From contig CP154956.1 of assembly GCA_039621445.1 (NCBI GenBank), positions 93,362,229 to 93,426,228 on the forward strand: a stretch of 64,000 nt of DNA, read 5' to 3'. The notes beneath the pieces were generated by a model. It saw only the letters and a list, made by a program, of their open reading frames with translations, made no database searches and was not told where the DNA came from. Made by a program: the position numbers and the translations under genes. Numbering within the stretch: the first letter of the stretch is position 1; each line of letters opens with the position of its first letter. The stretch comes from Euglena gracilis (lineage: Eukaryota > Euglenida > Euglenophyceae > Euglenales). This document shows, piece by piece, positions 13,989 to 25,900 of the stretch.

Positions 13989-16900
13989 GGGGACAAGACT
14001 GCAACACCCCACTCAACAATCACCCCTGACACCAGAGAACACACCACAAAACACCACAAAAACACTACAAAAAAAAAAACAAAAAAAACACCACTGACAA
14101 CCACACCAACTCGTCCCAACTCCACCCCACCTCAACACTATCCCCCCCAAACCCGCCCTCACCCTTCCTCCCCCCCACCTTTTTCACCAACCCACCCACA
14201 AAACCGCCACCAATTGTGATTCTTTTGACCCCCTTTGCAGCACATCGGGCCAGAAAGACGGCCTCACATGGGGCCAAGACACATGAAAAAAATACCAACA
14301 CTGCGGGAAGCACCAACCCACACATCAACTGGCAGAAAACCAACCCTTGGGAGGTCACACACAAAATCACTACCAAAAAGAAAAAATAACACAAAAATAC
14401 CAACACAGGCCCGAAATGTTTCTGGCGATTCCCTTCCAGGCTCTTTTTCACATTTTCTGTTCATCACTTCTGTTAAATCAGCGGGGTACATTAATCAAAC
14501 TCAAAGACACCTTTTTTTGAGAAAAATCAAACTCGGAACACCAATTTCTTTGTGCAACTGTGAAAATTTCTACCACTTCAATATCCTATGAAATGACAAT
14601 GGACCCTTTATCTTTCAAGGAAGACAAGCACCATCTTCCCTCCTCAAAACACCCCTGCCATCACTTTCTTCGGTGCGTCTTCCACTCCCCGTTCCCAGAG
14701 CTCTTCCCAGCTGTCTGGCTGTGAGCACTGACATTGGTCTATCTTAATCAATCACCACTTGGTCGCTGTCACTGTGACTCTCTGTCCTCCTCCCGCACTT
14801 CTCAAACGTCCCAAACCGGTGCCCCACGGATGTTCTTCCCTGACACCCATCTCCTGGCGTTGCGTGCTGCAATATGACTCCCACATGAATGCCCTTTTCC
14901 AGGCGGTTTTGGGCTGGTGGCACGTTTTCAGCGATCGGCAAAGACGATGCTTTGCAACCCGAGAATGACGAAAAGCACATGAAAAAAAAACACAAAAAAA
15001 GGGGCTGAGGGGTGGGGTTTCAGACCACTTTTTCCCTTGGTGCTGGCAGCCTCAGAGCATGCCCAAAACCTTGTGGAAAGGTCCATTTATAGCTGGACTG
15101 TTGCCGACAGAAATCACTCCCAAGAAAAAATAACTACACCCAATACAACACAGGCCCGAAATGTTTCTGGCGATTCCTTCCAGGCTCTTTGGATAATAAG
15201 CATTGCTGTTCAGCCGAAAGCTCTCTGTAACCAACCCTCAAAAATGAAAACACTTCTCCGAGTTTTCATTTTACAAAGAATCTCTTCTTTTTTGATTCTT
15301 TGAGAGCAAGAAAGCCAGACCCCCCCCCAAGTCGCCAGGCTCAACCGCCCCCTGATTGCGCCGAGCAGATGGCCATGGGGCTGGCGGAAGAAAATGAACT
15401 GCCGGTCGTCCGTGTTGTTGATCAGGCGGCTGCGCATGTCGTCGCTGATGGTCTGCGTGCTCAGCCCCAGTGTCATGCTCACATACGTGTTGCGCGACAG
15501 GAGGGCGGGGCCTCTCCCTCCCGGAAGGCGGTCCCCCAGCTGGCCGGCTGGTGCTGGGGACCAAGGCGGTCAGTCACGTCAACCTCCGCCGTGGTGGGCA
15601 GATGTTAAGGACCCGGGGGGTGGTTTGGACCCGCCCACTCACCCCCTGGGGGGTGGGGGGCGGCTGAGGGGACCCACTTTTGGGGCCCAAAAATTTTCGG
15701 CGCTTTGCGCTGAAAATAGAGGAAAACCTCGCCTCCGGCGGGTTACCCACTCAGCCCAACCCCCCCAGGTCACGAAATGTAAAAAAAATCTCTGGTGATG
15801 CTCATCCGTGGTTGGGGGGTCTGGATCTGGAGTTGGGGGGGGGGGTCAAATTTGTGTCCGTGGTTATCTGCAATTATCCATACCCACCCCCCTTTGCCTA
15901 CCAACCGGCAACCCACAACCTCCGACAGCGGCAAACCAAATTTTTATCTGGTGGCAAACCAAATTTTTTGTCATTTCCCCCCATTTTTCCTCTGTCGGTT
16001 TTCAAGGTCTGCTGGGAACTGCTTTTGACTGGGAACTTCTGCCCCAAAAGGGCAAAAACTCTATTGCTGGCTGCAAGCAGTTGTAAGGAGCCAAAGGGTC
16101 TGTTATTTTGAATTTGCTCTGCCTCCCTTACCCCAGGGGGGGGGGAAATTATGCGGTCTGGCAGGCGGGGAAAAAATGCGGAAATTATGCGGAAAAATGC
16201 GGAAAAATGCGGAAATTATGCGGAAATTATGCGGAAAAAAAATGCGGAAAATATGCGGAAAAATGCGGAAAATGCAAAAATATGCCGAAATTCTGTGGAG
16301 TCCCAGGTCACATGGAGAGGACAGATATATTTCTACCTCACAATATGCAGGGTCCCGATGCTATTTGATTCCCATCGCCGATGCCCAAGCTTGCCAAAAA
16401 TCACCAAAATGCAATGGAAAAACAAAGCACAAATTATGCATAAAACAGAGAGATGAAAAGACGAGCACATGTGCTCCAACATATTGGGGAAACAATGAAC
16501 CTTGTAGTTGACCTGAAACGTAAAAAATTCACAAAAAAATGCGGAAATTATGCGGAAAAATGTGGAAATTATGCGAAAAAATGCAGTAATTATGCGGAAA
16601 AATGCGGAAAATGCGGGATAATGCGGAAATTATGCGGAAAAATGCGGAAAAATGCGGGAAAATGCGGAAAAAATGCGGTCAAATGCGAAAATGCGGAAAA
16701 ATGCGGAAAATTTACAAAAAAATGCGGAAAATATGCGGAAAAATGCGGAAAAATGCGGAATAATGCGGAATAATGCGGAAATGCGGAAAAATGCGGAATA
16801 ATGCGGACCGCATAATTTCCCCCCCCTGCCCTTACCCCCCCCTCCCCTATGTCCAATGACCGGTAACCTCCGTCCTCTGACCGGGGGGGTGGTCGTTGGA

Positions 16901-19900
16901 CATAGGGTAGTGACCAAAAAGGTGTCCTCTGACTGGGGGGGTGGTCGTTGGACATAGGGTGGTGACCAAAAAGGTGCCCTCTGACTGGGGGGGTGGTCGT
17001 TGGGCATGGGGTCAAAAGAAAGTTGGTGGGCACCCGGGCCCCTACCCACCCAAAAATGCCCAAATTTTCCCTTCCGGCGCTTTGCTCCGAAAATTTTGGG
17101 CAATTTTGACAAATTTTTGTCCAAAAAGTGTCAAAAATGGCATTTTGACCAAATTTTTGGCCAATTTTTGGGCAAAATTTTTCGTCCCGGCGCTTCACGC
17201 CGGGGCCAAAAAATGGTCAAACCTCCTGTCCTCTGACCGGGGGGGGGGGTCATTGGACATAGGGGGGCGTTGGACATAGGGGGGGGGGTAGAGTTGAGGT
17301 GGGAGGGTAGGGGAGCGCCCCCCCCCCCAAGTATTGCCCCCCTCCCCGAGTCCAACGACCCTTTGTGTCTAAAAGACCCCCCTGTTGCTGTTGGAGGACA
17401 CCTTTTCGGTCGGGGTTTGGCTGGTCCGCGGAAGTGTTTTTTGGGCCGGGAAACCCCTTGTCTAACGACTGACCCCCCAGTCGGAGAGCGCCTTTGGTCA
17501 GAACCCTATGGTCAACAGCCAGTCCCTTCAGAGTCCCAATCGCCAGTCCAGAGTCCCCCCAGTCGGGAGGACACAGATTACCGGTCGTTGGGTTAAAGGG
17601 GGAGGGGGGTAGGCTTAGTGGGGGGTAAACCCCCCCCCAAAATAAGACCCGGGTCTTATTTTTGGGTCCGTTGCTGGAAACCTCCAGGGGGGGTCTTATT
17701 TTTTGGGGGGGTCTTATTTTTGCACTTTTTCTTGACCGACCCGGGCCCGAAAAAAAGGTCATTTTCCAGGTTCCCAAAAGCATGAAAAATTTTCCTTCGG
17801 CACTTCGCGCCATGTGTAAATCAGTGTAAGTTGACATTCAGCATGTTTTCTTGCACCCCAAAAATCAGAAATTTTTTGAAATTTCATCATTTTTCTGTGT
17901 GAAATTGGTTTTTTGGACCATCTCCGGCGCTTCGCGCCGCCGGGGGGGGGGGGTCTTATTTTTGGGGGGTCGCTGAGCTCTTATCTCTTTAGAGTAAGAG
18001 CGAAGCTTACCACCCCGGCCGGAGACCCCCCCTGACCCCCCCGCCCCCCCGCCCCCCCGCCCCCCCGCCCCCCCCGCCCCCCCACCCCCCCCCCCTGGGT
18101 AGGCAATGGCCCCCGAGGATTATCGATGTGATTGGATTTCCGGGCACCCAAAGTGAATAGCCTATAGGTTAGGAGAGGTTCCCTAGTTTCTCCAGAGCAC
18201 TTCGGTTACCCGTAACTCCCCGCCAGTCCGGAGATATGGCCCGAGCAAAAAAGTTGTCTACCGTTTTTTTTTCCGGGAAAATTTCAGGGTGATTTTGGGG
18301 TCAAAAAATCGAAAATTTCAAAATATCTCAAAAACGCTGGGGAGTTGAGAAAAAGTGAAGAGGACGTCATTCCTTAACTTTGGGAAGCCCGATCGATCGG
18401 TATGCGCGGTTTGGGCCAACTCCTCGCCTAGCCCGAGATACGGCCGTTTTGGGGTTTTGGGCCAGTTTGGCCAGTTTCGGCATTTCGGGCCTATACAGGG
18501 CCCGAAACCGTAAATTGACCGTATCTCGGGCTAGACGGGGAGTTGGAACCCAAACCAGGGGGTCAATCATTAGGTTTAGGGGGGGGTTTTGACCGTTTTT
18601 TGGGGTTCCCGGGGTCTGGTTGTACGATTTTGGGCCATTTTTGGGTATTCGGGGACCCCTGCTGGGGTTCGAGGGCTGCCGGGCTGGGGTCAAAAAATCG
18701 AAAAATTCAAAATATCTCGAAAACGCTGCGGAGTTGAGGAAAGGCAAAGAGGACCTCATTCCACAACTTTTGGACGCCCTATCCATCGGTATGCGCGATT
18801 TGGGACAACTCCCCGCCTAGCCCGAGATATGGCCGTTTTGGGGGTTTTGGGCCAGTTTTGCCAGTTCTGGCCATTTCGCGGCCCGAAACCGTAAATTGGC
18901 CGTATCTCGGGCTAGACGGGGAGTTGGGACCCAAACCAGGGGGTCAAACATTACGTTTAGGGGGGGGTTTTGACCGTTTTTTGGGGTTCCCGGGGTCTGG
19001 TTGTGCGATTTTGGCCAGTTTTGGGTGTTCGGGGACCCCATCGCGCGCCGTGAGGGCGGCTGGGTGAGGGGGGGTCGGGTGGCAGGTCGGGACCCAAAAT
19101 TTTGAAAAAATTTTTTTCGCTCAAAAACACTTTTTTTCACTTCAGAACATCAAAAAAAGTGTTTTTGAGCGAAAAAAAATTTCCGACCCGGACCCCTCCA
19201 TGCCCCCCCCTTGGATCCCCCCCCCCTGGCCGGTGGACTTAGCCATTTTTGGGTCAAAAAAGTCAAAAAAATTCAAAAAATTTTTTTCGCCCCAAACCAT
19301 GTTTTTTGACCTCCCGGACCCGAAAAAGGTGTTTTCGAGCCAAAAATGAGCATTTTTCGACCCGCCAGCGCCCCGTTTGGGCTGCCGACCCTTTGACTTT
19401 GGGTCAAAACCGGGTGAAAAAAGTCGAAAAAAATCGAAAAATTTTTTTTTGCCCGAAACGATGTTTTTTGGCCTCCCGGACCCAGAAAAACTGTTTCTGA
19501 GCCAAAAATGAGCGTTTTTCGACCCGCCAGCGCCCCGTTTTGGGCCGCCAACCCATTGACTTTGGGTCAAGACCGGGTCAAAGAAGTCGAAAAAAATCGA
19601 AAAAAATTTTTGCCCCAAAACGATGTTTTTTGGCCTCCCGGACCGGGAAAACCTGTGTTTGAGCCGAAAATGAGCGTTTTTCCCGGGCCGGGCTGGGGTG
19701 GTCTCCCAAAGAGCTCAGCTCTACGTCACACCCTGGTCTTATTTTTTGGGGGGTCTTTTTTTGGGGGGGGTTTATGGGGGATGGGGGCGCCATTTTTTGC
19801 ATTGGTCAAACCAGCCCTGGTTTTCTGTCGAACTCTGCCCTGGGCCTTGACGGATAGGGGCAAAATGTTGGGGCCAAATCAAATAAAAAAATGCACATAT

Positions 19901-22900
19901 GAAGAAATATGGAACATGTGAAAAGTGGGATAAAATGAAAATATGAAAAAAAATACAAAAAAAGCGGTGCGGTAGTGCAGGGGCTAATACAAGCGTTTTT
20001 GCATTTACGGATAATATTTGAAATAAGTACCCCCCCCCCATTTGCCCACCGGCCATCCCGGTAAACGGACCGCCCCTGTCCGCACACCGAAACCATAAAT
20101 TCAGTAGTGACCCCCTGGGGGTAGGCACTTCTTCGTGGGCCCAAACCCCCCACGTTTTTTTTCCCCCCTTCGACCCCCCCCCCCCAGCCCACCCACCACA
20201 AATCCCAAAACCCACCCAAATCGGCTGAAAATCGTCAGCCAGCCATTGGCCATGGCCGGACTGACCCATGGCTCACCCCCCCCAGAGAGGGGTCCAGCGG
20301 CCACAACAACCCACCCACTCAAAAAAACCACCCACCCACTCAGGGGGGGGAGCGGGGTCACCCAAGTGTTACCTTAATCCCTAACCGAAACCCCTGTGTG
20401 TCGGTGGGCATGAGTGTTGGCGGTCCCCGGCGCCCTCCTGGCCATTCTGCCCCACAATGGACTGGGTGCTGTACATCACCTCGGCGAGGGCGTTGTACTG
20501 GTTGAACACCACGTCCTGGTAGGCGGCAGAGGCCGTTGGCGGTGCTGGGGGGGGGTCCGTCTTCAAGCCCTTAAAAATGTCAGCCCTTAAAGTGGCGATT
20601 TTTTTTGGAAAATTTTGGTGTACCCCCAAAATGGTACTTTTTTCCGGGGGGGGGGGGCAGCACCAAGCACCTATGACAGATTCCAAATTTTAGCCTGTGG
20701 TCGGCTGCGGTCGGCCGTGGTCGGCTTCGGTCGGCAAAATATTTGGCTGCAGGTAGGGGCAGGCCAACAAAAAATGAGCATTTATCACAACCACACAATC
20801 CACTGTTGCTGACTTTTGGTCACTTTTCGATGCTTTTGGCCACTTTTTGCTGCTTTTGGACTGCTTTTGGCCACTGTTGCCGACTTTTGGTCACTTTTTG
20901 TTGCCTTTGCCCATTTTTTTCCCTGCCTTTTGCTTTCTTTTGGTCACTTTTGTTGCTTTTGCCCACTTTTTGCTGTGTTTTGGCTGCTTTTGGCCAGCTT
21001 TTGCTTTTCTTTGACCTCTTTTGACCAGCTTTTGGCCTCTTTTGCCCACTTTTGACCACTTTCCTCTGCTTCTGGCCATTTTTACCCACTTCTGGCCACT
21101 TTCAGTCCACTTAAAACGTCTTTTTGTTGCTTTTGAAATCAAGAGCAGCCAAAAGTGACCTAAAATGGCCTAAAGATGACCAAAAATGGTTAAAATGGCC
21201 AAAATATATCCCACAAACTTGCACAAAATGGTCAAAAATGATCAAAATGGACCAAAAAGTTCCCAAAAGAAAAAAAAAAAAAAAAGAAAAAAAAAAAAAA
21301 AAGAAAAAAAAAAAAAATAAAAAAGAAGAGAAAAAAAAAAAAAAAAAAAAAAAAAACAAAAAAAAAATAAAAAAAAAAAAAAAAAGGCGGAAAAAATAAC
21401 AAAAAAAGGTCCAAAAAAAAGCCAAAAAATGGCCCAAAATGCCCTGTTTTTGGTCACTTTTAGCAGCTTTTGTTACTTTTGGTAACAAACTGGTGCAAAA
21501 TGCTCAAAAATAGTCAAATTGGACCAAAAAGAGACCAAAAAAAAATGGGCAAAAATAACAAAAAAAGTCGAAAATGGCTTTAAATGGTCAAAAATGGCCC
21601 AAAATGGCCCAAGAGCAGGACAAAATGGCCAAACATTACCAGAAGTGGACAAAAAGTGGCCAAATGTTCAAAATAGGCCAAAATGGGTGAATATGGTGAC
21701 AAATGGGCCAAAAGGGAACAAAGGCGACCTAAAAGGGTCAAACTTAGGTGGCCTAACTCGCACTTAGCTTTGAAAATGACTGTAAATTTGCGCCGACGCG
21801 CAAATCCAAAAAAAAGTTTTGTTTTGTGTCCTCGTCTTATTGGAACAGCCACTCCCTCCCCAGTGCCTGAATACTTGAAAGCACCAACCCAGCTTTGGGC
21901 ACAGCAGCCCTCAAACCCCCCTCATCATTCTCCTCTATCGCCCACCCTCTCACACAACACGAACGCATTCAAATGCATCTGCCATTTGAAAGAACATTTG
22001 CGCTTAAGCGCAAATTTTTAACTTGCGCTTAAGCGCAAATTAAAAAATTTGCGCTTAAGTGCAAGTTAAAACAGAAGTCCCTGAGCTTATGGGAGTCCCT
22101 CTGATGTGTTACGGTGTGTCGGGGGCCCCTCTCTGCACGGCAGTGTGCGGGCTTGGTGAGGAAATACCTTGCGCCGAAGCGCAATGGACATGCCTACGTA
22201 ATGCACCGCTTGATCATTCAGATTACGCGCCAACCGTGTGTTTGCACTTCTCATTTTTTGTATGCTGCTTTGCGCTTCGGCGCAAGGTATTTCCTCACCA
22301 AGTCCACACACTGGCCGTGCAGAGTGGGGCCCCCAACACACCGTACCACATCAGAGGGAATCCCATAGGCTCAGGGGCTTCTGTTTTAACTTGCGCTTAA
22401 GCGCAAAGTAAAAATTTGCGCTTAAGCGCAAATGTCCATAAACATCGCCTTCTGTTCGCGGCAGTGTGGGGCCTGGCATTGTTCACCAGACGTTGGGACC
22501 AGGGAATTTCTTAAGGACCCCCCGGGGGGGGGGTCCAGCCTCCGGCTGGCAAAAAGGCTGCGGGCTGGATTTGAGCTGCTGGCTGGAACCCCCCCCCCCG
22601 GGTGGGGAGGGGGGGGGGGGGGGGGGGGCGGGGCGGGGGGGGGCTGGGCTGGGCTGGGTCGGTGAAAACCAAAATTTTCTAACACATTTTTGCCATTTTT
22701 GACATTTTGGTGGGTGGAGCTAGATCAAGGCTGGGGGCTGTGATGGAAGAAGGTGTGGTGAGGGGAAAAATGCAGGGATAGGTGAGCTGGGCAGCCCAGT
22801 TGGCTGGCCGGCCTGCGGGTCGACTGAAATAAAGTCGGGTCCAGCCCGGCCGGAGGCCGGGCTGGACCCGACTTTATTTCAGTCGACCCCCGGGGGGGGG

Positions 22901-25900
22901 GCTCCCAGCCCGAATTTGGGCTGCTGGCTGGATTTGAGCTGCTGGCTGGCTGGACCCCCCCCCCCCGGGGGGTAGGGTACCCTCCGGCTTAAGAAATTCC
23001 CTGGTTGGGACAGGTCCATGGGCTTGCCCTCAATCCCCCCAACCCCCCCCCCACCTGGGTGGTTCCCAATGCACCGCTCCTCGCGCTTCAAGCACCCAGG
23101 GATCACAACTCTGTGACATGCCGTTTTTTCCAACTTTTCACAACGTGCATGTAGAGTCCACCCTCTGAATGCCTCAGCAGGTAACCCTTAACGGACATAT
23201 CACAGAGCCAAAAAAAAAAGCAACAAAAAGGGATTAATTACACCCGGACTGTGTAGCACCATCCGGGGAACACAGTCAAGGCTTCAAAAACGAGGGACTC
23301 ACACCTGGGTTTTGGCCCTTTTTTTTGGGAAAATACACGTGTCCCGGCGGTCAAACCCAGGGATTTGGACCTTTTTCAAAATGGTGCACAGGCTGAAAAA
23401 CAACAAAATTGGGCCTGTTCCCCAGGTCTCAACATCGGAAAATGATGCACACGCCACCGTGGAAGGCCTTCATGGAACTGGAAGGTCAAAAGGGTGAGTT
23501 CTACCGCCGGGGCTCAAAAAGTTTGAAAATTTGCGCCAAAACGCAAGCTAAAAATCAAAACCTTAAATGCGAGTTAGGCCGCCTAAGTCAAAAATGGCCA
23601 AAAGTGACAACATGAGCCAGATAAGCCAGAAAATCTCAAAATCTGGGGTAAAAATGAGCCTAATTCCTCATTCTCACTGAAAATTGACACATCAATTAGA
23701 AAAAAGTTGCGAGGTCGGCTGCGGTCGGCTGCGGTCGGCAACCCACCAAAGGTGGGTGAGGTACAAAGTATCTAAGAAAAACACGTATGCGCTGAAGAAT
23801 TCGTATCCTGCGCGTCAGAAAAATATGCCACTTACCTCCCCCCCGCTTGTCCAACGACCACCAAATATCGCTACTGACTGGGGGGGGGGTGGTCGCCATT
23901 TTGGCCAAATGTCGCTACTGACCGGGGGGGGGGGTCGTTAGACAAGACTGGGGCAAAAAAAATTTTATCCCGTGTGCACAAAATGGTCACAAAATGGTCA
24001 CAAAATGGCCAAAAGTGGTCAAAATGGGGCAAAAAGTGGATGAAAGCAGTCAGAAGTGGCTTAAAATGGCCACAAATGTGCAAAAATAGCCAGAAGCAGC
24101 CAAAATTTGGCATAAATGAACCCAAAAAAGCATTCAAGGTGGCCTAATTTGCCAAATGCAGCCCACAGTGGCCAAAAGTGGCCAAAAGTGGCCCAAAATG
24201 GCCAAAACATGGCCAAAAAAGGCCAAAAGTTGCCAATTTGCAGGAAACCAGGCAAAAAAAAACTTGTTGACCAGGTACAACATCTGCCATGAAAGTTGTA
24301 AGAAAAGGGTGGAGGTCAGAACGCGAACGTCTGGAAAAAAAGATCACCTGGAAAAAGATCGCTACTTACCGGGGGGGGGTGGTCGTTGGACAAGGCCGGT
24401 CGTTGGACAAGGGGGGGGGGAGGTAGGAGGTGCTATACGAGCACCTCACCCCTTGATTGGCACCCGGAGGTGAGAGCAATCGGACCGGGGACGGGTTTGT
24501 TAGCGACCCTCCTTGTATCCAACCCTTGCACTTGAGAGGTAAGGTCCGCTGGGGGGGGGGGGGCGGAGTTGCACGCAGTGGTGCCAATAGCCATCCGAAG
24601 ACAAATACATTGAAAATTGATCACTTTGGTTCGATGTATGCATGCTCAGCTGGTGCCTTTCCCCCTGCCTCTTCCCCTTCTCCCTAATCAGCCTTCAGGA
24701 ATGGCTGAAAGGGCTCCTGGTCCCAACTGGACTCGGTCAATATGCCGGGGCGGGCAACCGGGATGCGGCGCTCACCGAGCTTCAGGACCTCTGGCACAGC
24801 CCTGCCAATTTTGATTTGCCCCTCCCGCCCCTCCCTCTGGAGCTTTCTGGTTGTGTGGTTGGGTATGGTAGCCCTATTTGGGGGCAGTTCTCACAGGGGG
24901 CGGGCAGTCTCCAAATCAGTCTCACTTCATATCCCCCTGCGGGTCGGTCCCTCCGGCTACTGAGCCCAAAATGGCTCAACGTCATGGATCTTGGCCGGGT
25001 ATTCAAAATTTTTCCCGGCGCTGAAAATTGTGAGACACTTCCCGATATTTCTGACCCCAACGACCCAGGTAGGGGGTTGGGAGACAAAAACCACTCAATC
25101 ACTCTGAAAAAACGGGGGGGGGGCTGGAAGGAAGAATCAAATTCCAGACGTTTAGGGTTTAAGTTGTAATTTAGAAGGAAATTTTGAAAGAAAAACCGGC
25201 ACCCCCGAAAAACAGAAAGGGGGTTCTACCACTCTCCAGGGTGGTAGAACACCACCCACTGCCCAGGGTGGGGGGGGGGTGGTCAGCTCCCCACGTTGCT
25301 TTTCCGGAATCCCGTTCAGTTGTGAGGCCCAGAGCAGGGCATAATCATTCATAATCATTCATAAGCTTCCTTGAAAAACCTTAAAAAAGTTGCTTAAAAG
25401 TTGAAAAATTTTGCCTTTGTAAATAATGCTCAAGGCGAAAAAAGACACACAGGTTTCTTTCCCAAACCCTGGCACCCGCTTATTTGCAACCTCAGGATGG
25501 AGGCTGGTTCCATCCAAGGCGGGAAGCGCTTGGGCCCCAACTTTAAAAAAAAATCTTATACACCAGGCTTAACAGAAAAAAAACTTCCCATCCCACAGCA
25601 CAGCCAATGAAATATTTGGTGGGGTGAACTTGTGGGCCCCCCTCCCCCCTCCCCCCTCCCCACCCCCAACCCTAACCCTAACCCTAACCCTAACCTAACC
25701 GTAACCCTAACCTAACCGTAACCCTAACCCAAATCTAGAGGGGGGGGGCACAAGTTCTCCCTCGGCAAAAAATTTATAGGAAAAATGGACGAACAAATGG
25801 CCACATCTTGGCAAAAAAGGGGGGGAAAATGATTTCTGGCAGCCTTGGACCATCGCCCATCCACCCAAAACGTCAAAAAATGCGTTTTCCGAATTTTAAT

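Larger units (their letters stand above)
21743..23587. mobile_element. Second member of the CTTAGG transposon family, 1.85 kb, 5-bp target duplication
   Basis: Ends CTTAGGTGGCCTAACTCGCA (left) and the inverted CTTAGGCGGCCTAACTCGCA (right, minus strand). TCAAA on both sides (21738-21742 and 23588-23592). It interrupts a GGCCAAAA tandem array that continues on both flanks. Inside it carries a large foldback with TTTGCGCTTAAGCGCAAA palindromes and a younger hAT-like insertion. Confidence 0.8.

Noticed and set aside
16147-16812. CRISPR-like spacing of TGCGGAAAAA units
   Set aside because: Units are too short, irregular and without spacers; the genome is eukaryotic.
21124-21488. Lysine-rich and phenylalanine-rich frames
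   Set aside because: Translation of the poly-A/poly-T tract.
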